This document shows positions 26,601-34,159 of a stretch of 64,000 nt of DNA, piece after piece (the first letter of the stretch is position 1; each line of letters begins with the position of its first letter). The notes under the pieces are model-generated. The model made no database searches and was not told the origin of the DNA. It worked only from the letters and a program-made list of their open reading frames with translations. This DNA comes from Gammaproteobacteria bacterium (GTDB lineage: Bacteria > Pseudomonadota > Gammaproteobacteria > Coxiellales > Coxiellaceae). Position numbers and translations under genes: made by a program. The stretch is from NCBI GenBank assembly GCA_023266215.1, contig JAHFRQ010000009.1, positions 1 through 64,000 of the forward strand, written 5' to 3'.

Positions 26601-26931
26601 GCATCTTGACGCGCAATCTGAATGGCAGCTGAGCTTTAATACTAACGGTGAAGTAAAAAAATATATTATTGATCGTACTTTTATATATGAAAATAATATT
26701 CGCTGGATTATTGATTATAAAATTTCAGCGCCCGAAGAAAACGAGGATTTGCTCACTTTTTTAAATACTCAAAGAGATCATTATGAGTCGCAATTGAATC
26801 AATATGCTGAGATACTAAAAGCCCAGGATAACCGCAAGATTAAATTAGGCCTTTATTTCCCCTTATGCAAAGGCTGGATTGCGTGGGAGTATGAAAAGTT
26901 AACAACAGTTGAAGTTGATACTGTCAGCTAA
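23593..26931 (+). CDS. addA: AddA-like UvrD-family helicase-nuclease
   Basis: The 1112-residue protein is a superfamily 1A helicase with a C-terminal nuclease domain. Helicase motifs: Walker A APAGSGKTELLTQRYL (about residues 20-35), Ia AITFTRKAAAEMR, II LLIDEFQDTSVIHLQ, III VVGDPMQSIYRFRNA, IV TLSMNFRSEKNIVDWF, V IMTIHKAKGLEFDHV and VI RLLYVAITRAKKS. The nuclease motif is IIDRTFIYENNIRWIIDYK near residue 1020. With addB it forms the end-resection enzyme of homologous recombination. Translation is probably coupled through the 8-nt overlap. Confidence 0.9.
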   Translation: MNNISDQAIRQRALSASDSFIVQAPAGSGKTELLTQRYLVLLANAEKAPEEIVAITFTRKAAAEMRARILNALAFGETVEPDQDHYRHQTWLLANNVLNKDRRHQWQLLKNPNRLRIMTIDSLSAFLCRQTPLLTEWGAEPSIAENATEFYKIAVQRLLIAIINNNSSYQPALNTILLHLDNQVEKCEALLIELLSRRDQWLPHILLGLHNADNLRAALENSLQNIILEKLEAARAHLPENHMQNLLLLSREVGEYFLATDSQNPVAGCADLDFSKNITIKDFKTWLGLSNLLLTQEGEFRKTVDKRNGFLPKTENKNLMLQLLNEIRDCDAFKETLQDIMICPPNFYTENQWEILHALTELLPLLAAQLSLIFREKEQIDFVELNMAALKSLGTEETPTDLALYLDYQIRHLLIDEFQDTSVIHLQLLEKIIAGWSQDDGRTIFVVGDPMQSIYRFRNAEVGLFLRTQQNGLGGLSLTPLTLSMNFRSEKNIVDWFNQVFKNIFPKSPDIASGRIPYTASIAADQKNTADAVKFFPILNGDSKQEATTIVDQLEQCLQKNPHDSIAILVRARSQLIPITQLLQEKNIAFQAIDIEPLAERLEIIDCVSITRALMHRGDRVAWLAILRAPYCGLLLSDMLAVANWNKQKTIYEAILNAEKIENLSQDGLHRVIRIRSVFYNAFENRELLSFSAWVENTWVNLGGPATLSALTETQHIQAYFELLEKMTSNARDVHLDNLNENLKQLFAAPIQGDNARIQIMTIHKAKGLEFDHVFIPGLNRQTPHDSEKLFRWLEQPGSIQDINLILAPIKSSDEAEDAIYQYLKHVENKKLDHEMTRLLYVAITRAKKSCYLFAQITDKSPKKGSFLERLWPVLENEIKPLSTPLLQRELITAKNTTEQKFTRLTSNWQPPNNYFTQPIKEFKKVSINIDINIKNQQHKIIGTVIHELLEQSRYKHFSEKQCQSRLISLGLLQSQLDESMSIIQTAIKNILSDERAQWILAPHLDAQSEWQLSFNTNGEVKKYIIDRTFIYENNIRWIIDYKISAPEENEDLLTFLNTQRDHYESQLNQYAEILKAQDNRKIKLGLYFPLCKGWIAWEYEKLTTVEVDTVS

Positions 26932-26941
26932 TTATCCAAGA

Positions 26942-27337
26942 CTACATTTCGCCAAGTAATCGCTGCGCTGCTTCAGACAACAAAGCTGATCTGCTTTTAT
27001 GCTGATTGTGTGCTGCAATATCAACAGCATTGAGCAAAGCGCTATCCATTGTAATATTAATTCTTTGTGCTTTGCCTGATGGAGCTAAAACAGAAATAAT
27101 AAGTGGTATACAGCCTTTTGCGTCTTTTAATTTCATCACCGCATCAAGCGATCTCGGATGTGGAATCGTTTCTCGATCCTCAATCATTAATTCAATATGG
27201 GCAATTAGACCCTCTCTTACATTTTTTCTAACTGCCGCCAGTGTTTTACCGTCTGATCCAAAGCCAGGAAAATCAGGCACAAAAACAGAATAGCCATCAC
27301 GCACTTTTTCAGCTAATCCAATATATTCAGTGATCAT
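26942..27337 (-). CDS. HicB-family antitoxin-like protein with C-terminal RHH; no HicA beside it
   Basis: The 131-residue protein has a HicB-type degenerate RNase H fold (GYSVFVPDFPGFGSDGKTLA, then VREGLIAHIELM) and a C-terminal ribbon-helix-helix (QRINITMDSALLNAVDIAA, SRSALLSEAAQRLL). HicB normally neutralises the small HicA mRNA interferase encoded alongside. I find no HicA frame in 27338-27511, and the other side abuts addA, so this is an orphan. Ribosome binding site AAGGAG precedes ATG 27337. Confidence 0.8.
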   Translation of the reverse strand: MITEYIGLAEKVRDGYSVFVPDFPGFGSDGKTLAAVRKNVREGLIAHIELMIEDRETIPHPRSLDAVMKLKDAKGCIPLIISVLAPSGKAQRINITMDSALLNAVDIAAHNQHKSRSALLSEAAQRLLGEM

Positions 27338-27477
27338 GATTTTCTCCTTTTAATTTTGCTTGTTTCATAATGCTATTAAACAGACCCTTTCCGAATGCAA
27401 AAATAGACCGTAGAACACATTACTGCTGATTGAATTATTTTGCAATACCGTATTTTTTGAAAATATTCACAAGACGA

Positions 27478-27500
27478 AGAGGCCAAAATTAAAGGCCTCT
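27478..27500 (-). terminator. Hairpin after the outer-membrane protein gene
   Basis: AGAGGCC and GGCCTCT (7 bp perfect) enclose a 9-nt A/T loop, 11 nt after the stop of the barrel gene on the minus strand. The T-run afterwards is short and interrupted, so termination is likely but not certain. Confidence 0.5.
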
Positions 27501-27511
27501 CTCATTTGATA

Positions 27512-28249
27512 TTACAGCGTATACCCCATCCCCACTAACACTGTCAAATCGCCGTCAGAGATTTGAGAATTAGGATTAAAAGTATAATCTGTGTAAACGA
27601 GTGCTGAGAAATTATTAGTAAAGTGATAAGCCAATTGCAAGCCCGCGTCAGGATTCACGACAGTGGGATCATTTTGCGGATAATAATTGTTGTTACCAAT
27701 CGCTGAAGTTTGATAATACTGATACAGCCTTGCGCCCAATGACACACCCACCTGAAATGAATCTTCCGGATTAATGATAATCGCTACATCACCCTTTAAG
27801 CCCTGTATTTTTTGATACACAATGGATGGCTGACCATTAATCGTGCTGGAATTAGAGGATGTAAAAAATTGCAAGTAAGCCAATTGTAAATCCGTGTGCA
27901 TGCTTAATGCTTTGCCAATACCAATTTCAAACCCATTGAAACTATTCGGATTAAAAGTGCTGGCATTGTAGCCAATCGATGGCAAATTGCCATTGGTAAC
28001 GGTTTGATTTGAGTTAGTTAGAAACGCATAGTCGTACTCATAGCCTGTATAAAAATACATTTCATGACCAGTGCGCTGATAACCGTCAGGATCTTGAACA
28101 ACCTGGTTAGATTGCAATTCAAAGCTGCCGTTTTTATCAGCGTTATTGCAACCCATTCCAGCAGGACATCCATAACCCGCTTCAGCCGATGCGACTGAGC
28201 TCAATGTTAACAAAATAGCTGAAGAGAATAAGAACATTAGACGACGCAT
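27512..28249 (-). CDS. Outer-membrane beta-barrel protein
   Basis: From ATG 28249 (AAGGAG upstream) the 245-residue product begins with a signal peptide cleaved near residue 22 (SSVASA/EAGYG). A short Cys-containing segment (GCPAGMGCNN) precedes alternating aromatic/hydrophobic strands typical of a small outer-membrane barrel (MYFYTGYEYDYAF, LQLAYLQFF, LQLAYHFTNNFSALVYTDY). It ends in LTVLVGMGYTL. The 33 extra codons upstream to 28348 lack a ribosome binding site. Function is unknown; it may be an adhesin or porin-like surface protein. A TATAAT at 28297-28292 may be its -10. It is divergent from the 5'-nucleotidase gene. Confidence 0.75.
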   Translation of the reverse strand: MRRLMFLFSSAILLTLSSVASAEAGYGCPAGMGCNNADKNGSFELQSNQVVQDPDGYQRTGHEMYFYTGYEYDYAFLTNSNQTVTNGNLPSIGYNASTFNPNSFNGFEIGIGKALSMHTDLQLAYLQFFTSSNSSTINGQPSIVYQKIQGLKGDVAIIINPEDSFQVGVSLGARLYQYYQTSAIGNNNYYPQNDPTVVNPDAGLQLAYHFTNNFSALVYTDYTFNPNSQISDGDLTVLVGMGYTL

Positions 28250-28350
28250 GGGTAACTCCTTGTTTGTGTGCTCGTAAATTAAATTCTTAACATTATAGAG
28301 TGAAGCTGGTAAAGTGGGAACAAATTTCATTGTCTTAATTTTGAGCAACT

Positions 28351-29226
28351 ATGAAAAACGACATTTCTCACAAATTGGTCATCGCGATTTCATCTCGCGC
28401 GCTATTTGATTTGGATGAAAGCAATTTGATTTATGAAAAAGAAGGTGTTGAAAAATACGCTGAGTATCAAATTAAACATGAAAATGAATTATTAAAGCCT
28501 GGTGTTGCTTTTCCATTAGTACAAAAATTATTAAATTTAAATCAGCACGGCGATTTTGTTGAAATTATTTTATTATCAAGAAATTCTGCCGACACGGGTT
28601 TGCGTGTTTTTAATAGCATTAAGCATTATCAGCTCGATATCACGCGCGCAGCGTTTTCAGGTGGCGACAGTCCGTATCAATATGTTCAAGCTTTTGGCTC
28701 GCATTTATTTTTATCAGCTAATTCTGATGATGTAAAAAATGCGCTAGAAGCCGGCTGCGGCGCTGCAACCATTTTGCCATCAGCACTGATTTCATCGCAT
28801 CAAACAGAGGTGCGCATTGCATTTGATGGCGATGCTGTTATTTTTTCGAATGATTCTGAAAAATTATTTCAAACCCAAGGGTTTGATGCATTCACTCAAA
28901 ATGAAGTGAATGATGCCAACAATCCTCTGCCCGGCGGGCCTTTTAAAGGTTTTTTAAATGCCCTGCAGAAATTACAAAAAGAATTTCCAAAAAAAGACTG
29001 CCCTATTCGAACGGCCCTGGTCACCGCGCGTCAAGCGCCAACGCATGAACGCGTGATCAGAACACTGCGCGCATGGGATATTCGAATTGACGAAGCGCTA
29101 TTTTTAGGCGGACTACCAAAGGGTTTGTTTTTAAAAGCTTTTCAAGCGGATATCTTTTTTGATGACCAGCCTCTTAACTGTCAATCTGCCGCAGAATTTG
29201 TAACAACAGCACATGTGCCGAATTGA
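28351..29226 (+). CDS. 5'-nucleotidase (PF06189-type, cytosolic)
   Basis: The 291-residue protein matches the bacterial 5'-nucleotidase family related to eukaryotic cytosolic 5'-nucleotidase I: AISSRALFDLDESN at the start (nucleophile region), EIILLSRNSADTGLR, RAAFSGGDSPYQYV, EVRIAFDGDAVIFSNDSE and the late ALFLGGLPKGLFLKAFQADIFFDDQ. It dephosphorylates nucleoside monophosphates in the cytosol. It is a single gene. No ribosome binding site stands out before ATG 28351. Confidence 0.85.
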   Translation: MKNDISHKLVIAISSRALFDLDESNLIYEKEGVEKYAEYQIKHENELLKPGVAFPLVQKLLNLNQHGDFVEIILLSRNSADTGLRVFNSIKHYQLDITRAAFSGGDSPYQYVQAFGSHLFLSANSDDVKNALEAGCGAATILPSALISSHQTEVRIAFDGDAVIFSNDSEKLFQTQGFDAFTQNEVNDANNPLPGGPFKGFLNALQKLQKEFPKKDCPIRTALVTARQAPTHERVIRTLRAWDIRIDEALFLGGLPKGLFLKAFQADIFFDDQPLNCQSAAEFVTTAHVPN

Positions 29227-29239
29227 AAAAATATCAGGT

Positions 29240-29268
29240 GTGACAAATCATGTTTTAGCTGCTATACT
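29240..29268 (+). promoter_or_regulatory. Promoter of the TumE/TumA-like pair
   Basis: GTGACA (29240-29245) and TATACT (29263-29268) are 17 nt apart. Transcription from here would begin near 29275, so the in-frame ATG at 29272 is unlikely to be used. Confidence 0.6.
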
Positions 29269-29289
29269 TGCATGATAGTAATAACGAAT

Positions 29290-29616
29290 ATGGCCATGAA
29301 CAAGAAAAAACTGGCATTAAAAACAATAATAGATGAATCAACTAAATTGCCAGATAAGCAAGGTAATGGTATTTTACGAATATTGGTTAAAACTGATAAA
29401 CAAAATAAGGTAAAACGCTATAGCCTAGCTTACATTAATCATAAAATCTGCCACGTCGACAATGGCCGCGTGCTAGGTTATGACAATAGTCATGAATATC
29501 ATCACCGTCATTGCATGGGCACCGAAGAGGCCGTGGAATTTAAAAATTTTGAAAACATTGCAGAGCAATTTGAACGCGAATGGAAAAAATACCATGAAAA
29601 CGCAAAAAACAAATAA
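29290..29616 (+). CDS. TumE/DUF6516-like toxin
   Basis: A small basic protein (108 residues from ATG 29290; ATG 29296 is equally possible, ATG 29272 lies at the transcription start). It contains the histidine-rich HEYHHRHCMG, a signature of the DUF6516/TumE group, after VKRYSLAYINHKIC. TumE proteins are toxins paired with a helix-turn-helix antitoxin. The gene overlaps the next, a helix-turn-helix gene, by 23 nt in a toxin-first order. The family call is by motif and context only. Confidence 0.6.
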   Translation: MAMNKKKLALKTIIDESTKLPDKQGNGILRILVKTDKQNKVKRYSLAYINHKICHVDNGRVLGYDNSHEYHHRHCMGTEEAVEFKNFENIAEQFEREWKKYHENAKNK

Positions 29617-29986
29617 AAACTTATTAACGGTTAAAATTGGATCTTCCGCAGAATTTTTTGATAAAGCAAAGAAAGTGATGCGGGCGCTGGATAAAAATGA
29701 AAAAATAACGCCATCTCGTACATTAATTTTTACAGACCCATCTGAAATGTTGCATTTCTTAAGTGAAAAAAGAATTAAGCTCATTGCTATCATTCGAAAA
29801 CATCCAGACTCTATCAGCAATATAGCCAAAATATCAAAGCGTAATCGAGCTGCTGTTTATCGCGATATTCACGAAATGGAAGAATTTGGATTAGTTAAAG
29901 CGCATGAAGCAATTAATCCCGGGCATGGTCGACATAGAATTATTTCGCTTGTTGCGCCTGCGCTAAAACTGGAAGCGTATATCTAA
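29594..29986 (+). CDS. Winged helix-turn-helix regulator, TumA-like antitoxin
   Basis: From ATG 29594 the 130-residue product has an N-terminal pairing region (NLLTVKIGSSAEFFDKAKKV) and a C-terminal winged helix-turn-helix (LIAIIRKHPDSISNIAKIS, then RNRAAVYRDIHEMEEFGLVK), common in MarR-like antitoxins. The frame is open further upstream to 29480 but that part is inside the toxin gene. Coupled expression with the toxin gene and its promoter suggests autoregulation. Confidence 0.75.
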   Translation: MKTQKTNKNLLTVKIGSSAEFFDKAKKVMRALDKNEKITPSRTLIFTDPSEMLHFLSEKRIKLIAIIRKHPDSISNIAKISKRNRAAVYRDIHEMEEFGLVKAHEAINPGHGRHRIISLVAPALKLEAYI

Positions 29987-30001
29987 AATAGGATTTCACC
30001 C

Positions 30002-31543
30002 ATGAGCTTACCCAAATCCGTCAGCACCTTGACACTATTATCTTCTGCTGTTGCAGGCATTATTGGCTCAGGCTGGTTATTAAGTCCGTTAGCCTGTATT
30101 AAAATCGCAGGACCCGCTGCTATTTTAGCCTGGATTATCGGCGGCATTTTAATGATGATGGTCGCAAGCACATTTGTGCTACTTACGCGCTCAAGACCCA
30201 TTACGGGCGGCACCGTTCGCTTTTTTCAATTAACGCACGGTCATTTTGCTGGCTTTGGCTTTTCGTGGATCGCCTGGCTTGCCTGGATTGCTGTTCCACC
30301 GATTGAAACCATGGCGATTATTCAATACAGCACCAATTATTTACCAAGCTTAATGACCCATGGATCATCACCTGTTTTAACTGATCGGGGATTATTAGTT
30401 GCAGTTATCGGCATGTTAATTATTGCGGTAATTAATGGCATGGGCATGAAAACATATGGCCGCATCAATCATGTTATTTTAGCGTTTAAATTAATTATTC
30501 CCATTACGGCCGCTATATTATTATTTAAAGCACAATTTCATATCCAAAATTTTACCGGCGACGGCGGCTTTATGCCATACGGCATTAAAAGCATTTTTGC
30601 AGCACTGCCTATGGCAGGTGTTATTTATTCGTTTATTGGATTTAATCCGGTAGTTCAATTAGCGGCAGAATCAACTAATCCACGCCAAGGTATTCCCGTT
30701 GCCATTTTCGGATCATTACTAATTTGCATGATTATTTATGTTTTAGTTCAGCTGGCTTTTATTACGGCGCTACCAAACAGCTCTTTTGCACATGGTTGGG
30801 CAGTGACCAGTTTTATTGGAGACAAAGGACCCTTTGCGGGTTTGCTCACTTTATTGGGATTTGCTTGGTTCGTCAAAGCGTTATATTTAGATGCGGTTGT
30901 CTCGCCTTATGGAACCGCTTTAGTGCAAGCGATGTCCACTTCTCGCATTACTTACGCGATGTCAAAAAATGGGTATTTCCCAAGTTATTTTATGCATACC
31001 AATTTTTCTGGGACACCTATTCGCGCATTAGTATTAAACACAGCGATTGGTTTGATATTTTTTCTGCCATTCCCGAGTTGGCAACACATGGTGGGATTTT
31101 TGGTCTCTTGCTTAGTGCTGGGTTATGTTGTCGGCCCCATGTCTTTAATGGTACTCGCAAGGCAAGAACCTGAAAAATTTTTACCGCTGCCGAAAAAAGT
31201 ACTGCACACCTTGTGTATTATTGCCTTTATTATTTGTAATTTATTAATTTATTGGTCAGGCTGGGCTATTGTTTATAAAATCATGATTTTATTTATTATT
31301 GGTTATATTGTTTTAGCGTGCATGATTTTCAAGAAAAATAATGTAGCGCTGAAAGAAAAATTGCACTTGACGCGCGGCAGCTGGTCTATTTTATATTTAT
31401 TGGGCATGACGCTAATTAGCTATTTTGGCAGCTTTGGCGGCACAAAATTAATTTCATTTGGAACGGATTTTTTCGTCATCGCATTATTCAGTATTTTTAT
31501 TTACTGTGTTGCGTATTTCTTAACGGCGAAATATGAATTTTAA
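30002..31543 (+). CDS. APC-family amino acid permease
   Basis: The 513-residue inner-membrane protein has about 12 hydrophobic helices. Helix 1 carries the APC substrate-binding motif SSAVAGIIGSGWLLSPL, and helix 6 has AGVIYSFIGFNPVVQLAAES, typical of proton-coupled amino acid transporters. The loop FVKALYLDAVVSPYGTALVQAMSTSRITYAMSKNG resembles the aspartate/glutamate-type transporters. Substrate is not determined by sequence alone. It follows the TumA-like gene by 15 nt and converges on glmM with 2 nt between. Confidence 0.9.
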   Translation: MSLPKSVSTLTLLSSAVAGIIGSGWLLSPLACIKIAGPAAILAWIIGGILMMMVASTFVLLTRSRPITGGTVRFFQLTHGHFAGFGFSWIAWLAWIAVPPIETMAIIQYSTNYLPSLMTHGSSPVLTDRGLLVAVIGMLIIAVINGMGMKTYGRINHVILAFKLIIPITAAILLFKAQFHIQNFTGDGGFMPYGIKSIFAALPMAGVIYSFIGFNPVVQLAAESTNPRQGIPVAIFGSLLICMIIYVLVQLAFITALPNSSFAHGWAVTSFIGDKGPFAGLLTLLGFAWFVKALYLDAVVSPYGTALVQAMSTSRITYAMSKNGYFPSYFMHTNFSGTPIRALVLNTAIGLIFFLPFPSWQHMVGFLVSCLVLGYVVGPMSLMVLARQEPEKFLPLPKKVLHTLCIIAFIICNLLIYWSGWAIVYKIMILFIIGYIVLACMIFKKNNVALKEKLHLTRGSWSILYLLGMTLISYFGSFGGTKLISFGTDFFVIALFSIFIYCVAYFLTAKYEF

Positions 31544-31545
31544 AA

Positions 31546-32883
31546 TTACGCATCAAAACACCGCTCAACTATTTTAGCCAAATCACCTGCAATTTGCTTT
31601 GCTTGCGCGTCTTCATTACATTCAACCATCACACGCACACAAGATTCCGTGCCTGACGCACGCAATAAAATTCTACCGGAGCCATTGAGTATTTTTTCAG
31701 ATTTTTTAACAGCTTCTAGAATTTCAGGGATGTCAGAAAAGTTTTTTGGGTTCTCAACTTTGACATTAATTAAAATTTGCGGGCGTTTCTGCATTGATTT
31801 TTTTAACGTATTCAAATCTTTTTTTGCATTCAATAATATTTGTAAAACTTGCAGGCCAGTAATAATGCCGTCACCAGAATTACTAAAATTAAAGTTAATA
31901 ATATGGCCAGAAGCTTCGCCGCCCAAGCTCCAATTTTTTTCTTTCATTTTTTCGAGCACATAGCGATCACCCACGGCTGCGCGCTCAAATAAAATATTAT
32001 TTTTTTGTAGTGCTAGCTCTAAGCCTAAATTACTCATTAAAGTGCCCACGACATTAGATTTTGTTTTTTGATTGAGCGCTAAGATACATAAAATTTCATC
32101 GCCATCGACTGTTTCGCCCAGATGATCGACCATAAGCAATCGATCACCATCGCCATCAAATGCCAAACCGCAATCTGCTTTGGTTGCTAATACTTTTTCT
32201 TTTAGGCTTTTTAAATCCGTGGCGCCACAGTGATCATTAATATTATAACCATTGGGATTATTGTGCATTGAAATAATTTCGGCATTCAATTTTTTAAATA
32301 TTATTTCAGCAATATGCGATGTCGCACCGTTTGCACAATCGAGCACTAATTTATAATGTTTTAAATTTAAATCTGAAAATAAATCCAAACAATGCTGTTC
32401 GTATTTTTCTTGAATATCAGATATTATTTTTACAGATCCTGATTTATTTTTAGGTATATTTTTTATATTTTTTATATTATTTTCAACCAAACCTTCCCAG
32501 TCATCGGGTAACTTCATTCCATCTGGACCAATAAATTTTACGCCATTGTCTTCATAGGGATTATGCGATGCACTAATGACAACGCCTATATCTGCTTTTA
32601 ATTCTTTTGTAAAATAAGCAATCGCAGGGGTTGGCAAAACACCCAAATCTGTCACATCAACACCGGTTAATACCAAGCCTTCTGTCAATGCAGCTTGCAG
32701 AGATTCGCCTGAAATGCGTGTATCTCGGCCAATAACAACTGTTTTTTTTGTTCTACTGCTTTCTGATAAAATCCTTCCGACAACGTACCCCAATTTTAAA
32801 AAAAATTCAGGATTAATAACGGCATCGTTTACTCTTCCTCGAATACCATCGGTTCCAAAATAAATTCGTTTTTGCATATCCAT
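31546..32883 (-). CDS. glmM: Phosphoglucosamine mutase
   Basis: GlmM interconverts glucosamine 6-phosphate and 1-phosphate for UDP-GlcNAc, needed for peptidoglycan and LPS. The 445-residue sequence has the start IYFGTDGIRGRVND, the phosphoserine loop VVISASHNPYEDNG (Ser106), the metal loop LAFDGDGDRLLMVD, the sugar loop LGGEASGHII and the phosphate-binding RASGTESCVRVMVE. It is downstream of an AAA ATPase gene by 3 nt. folP and ftsH, its common neighbours, are not here. Confidence 0.96.
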   Translation of the reverse strand: MDMQKRIYFGTDGIRGRVNDAVINPEFFLKLGYVVGRILSESSRTKKTVVIGRDTRISGESLQAALTEGLVLTGVDVTDLGVLPTPAIAYFTKELKADIGVVISASHNPYEDNGVKFIGPDGMKLPDDWEGLVENNIKNIKNIPKNKSGSVKIISDIQEKYEQHCLDLFSDLNLKHYKLVLDCANGATSHIAEIIFKKLNAEIISMHNNPNGYNINDHCGATDLKSLKEKVLATKADCGLAFDGDGDRLLMVDHLGETVDGDEILCILALNQKTKSNVVGTLMSNLGLELALQKNNILFERAAVGDRYVLEKMKEKNWSLGGEASGHIINFNFSNSGDGIITGLQVLQILLNAKKDLNTLKKSMQKRPQILINVKVENPKNFSDIPEILEAVKKSEKILNGSGRILLRASGTESCVRVMVECNEDAQAKQIAGDLAKIVERCFDA

Positions 32884-32886
32884 ATT

Positions 32887-34062
32887 TCAAATATCCCGCA
32901 TCACTCGTTTCATAAAGTCGCCAAACAAGGGAACGGTAAAAGCCGTTTCGCCATACGATGGGCTATAAATTAATCCCTTTGTGATTAATTCTTCTCGCAC
33001 GGCGCCCAGATCAGTTACTTTTTTACCCATTGTTTCTGCAATTTTACCAGATGGAATCGATTGTGCATCACATTCGGCCATCGCACGTAAATATTGTTTT
33101 TGCCCCAGGGTTAATTGTTCAAATCGCACGCGAAAAAAATTAGCATCAAGGCCCGCGAGCGCATGCTGCGTTGCTTCCAGCGCATCTGATTCTGTGATGG
33201 GTGATTTTGATGCCAAATCCCAGGCTTGCTTTCCCCATTCTTGCAAAAAATAGGCATACCCATTGGTTTGTTTTAAAATTTCTTTCAGTGCATTTTTGGA
33301 ATAAGATACTTTTAATTTTTCAGCGGGAATTGTTAATGCTAGCGCTGCATCTTCATCATTTAATCTGCCTATTTCTGGAAATTCAAATAACCGCTCTGCA
33401 TACGTTTTTGCTTTTCCCATTTTGGAAGCAATTTGCGGAAGACCTGCCGCTACCAGTGCAATCGGCAATTGATCTTGCGCCGCAATATGCAATGCCATAA
33501 TTAAAGAACCCAATTCTTTTTCATCAAGCATTTGCAATTCATCAATAAACAAAATAACTGCGGTATTTTTTTCTTTTGCAGCCAAACCTACCGACTGAAA
33601 TAACTGAATCAGCGCTTCATTTAAATCATCGATTAGCATATTGGGTTCTGGCTCAATATCCAAACCGACTTCGATGTCGTGATATTTTAGCTTCATGGAT
33701 TTAACAAATGAGGACAAAGTTCGAAGTCCCCGCTTTGCCAATTCCGTTGCTTTTTTGCCACGGTTTAATTTCATTAGCGCTAATTTCAATCCAGGTGCCA
33801 ATAAAGACGGCAAAGAACGATTTTCTGGTGCTTCCATTCGAACAGTAATTAATCTTGCCGCTTCTGCATCTTGCCTGATACGATTTAATAATACTGTTTT
33901 CCCGACACCGCGAAGACCTGTTAAAATTAAGCTTTGTGCTGATTTTCCCGCTGCAATGCGTCGCAGAGCAATCAATGCTTTTGCCAACAACTCATCGCGT
34001 CCCGCCAATTCTGGTGGCTTGGTGCCTGCCCCTGGCGAATAAGGATTTAAAATCGGATCCAT
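32887..34062 (-). CDS. AAA+ ATPase with ORC/Cdc6-like layout
   Basis: The 391-residue protein starts PILNPYSPGAGTKPPELAGR, then Walker A LTGLRGVGKTVLLNRI (about residues 43-58), Walker B VILFIDELQML (about 165-175) and sensor-1-like LPIALVAAGLPQI. A C-terminal winged-helix region (about 300-390, e.g. LTLGQKQYLRAMAECDAQ) follows. Such ATPases resemble archaeal-type STAND/ORC proteins annotated as ATP-binding proteins. Its role is unknown. It lies upstream of glmM with 3 nt between and has a palindrome-rich promoter. Confidence 0.8.
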   Translation of the reverse strand: MDPILNPYSPGAGTKPPELAGRDELLAKALIALRRIAAGKSAQSLILTGLRGVGKTVLLNRIRQDAEAARLITVRMEAPENRSLPSLLAPGLKLALMKLNRGKKATELAKRGLRTLSSFVKSMKLKYHDIEVGLDIEPEPNMLIDDLNEALIQLFQSVGLAAKEKNTAVILFIDELQMLDEKELGSLIMALHIAAQDQLPIALVAAGLPQIASKMGKAKTYAERLFEFPEIGRLNDEDAALALTIPAEKLKVSYSKNALKEILKQTNGYAYFLQEWGKQAWDLASKSPITESDALEATQHALAGLDANFFRVRFEQLTLGQKQYLRAMAECDAQSIPSGKIAETMGKKVTDLGAVREELITKGLIYSPSYGETAFTVPLFGDFMKRVMRDI

Positions 34063-34082
34063 CGGTTATAACAACTTATGTG

Positions 34083-34135
34083 TAGTTTATGAAAAAAACA
34101 TAAACTATGATAAACTAGTTATAACTAGAAATCAA
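34083..34135 (-). promoter_or_regulatory. Promoter with palindromic operators before the AAA ATPase gene
   Basis: On the minus strand TTGATT (34135-34130) and TATCAT (34112-34107) are 17 nt apart. The perfect 14-bp palindrome CTAGTTATAACTAG (34115-34128) fills the spacer. Downstream, TAGTTTATG (34083-34091) and CATAAACTA (34099-34107) form a 9-bp perfect inverted repeat across an A7 loop. The layout suggests repression by a dimeric regulator. Confidence 0.65.
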
Positions 34136-34159
34136 GGTTATGTTAACTATCCTTGCTTT

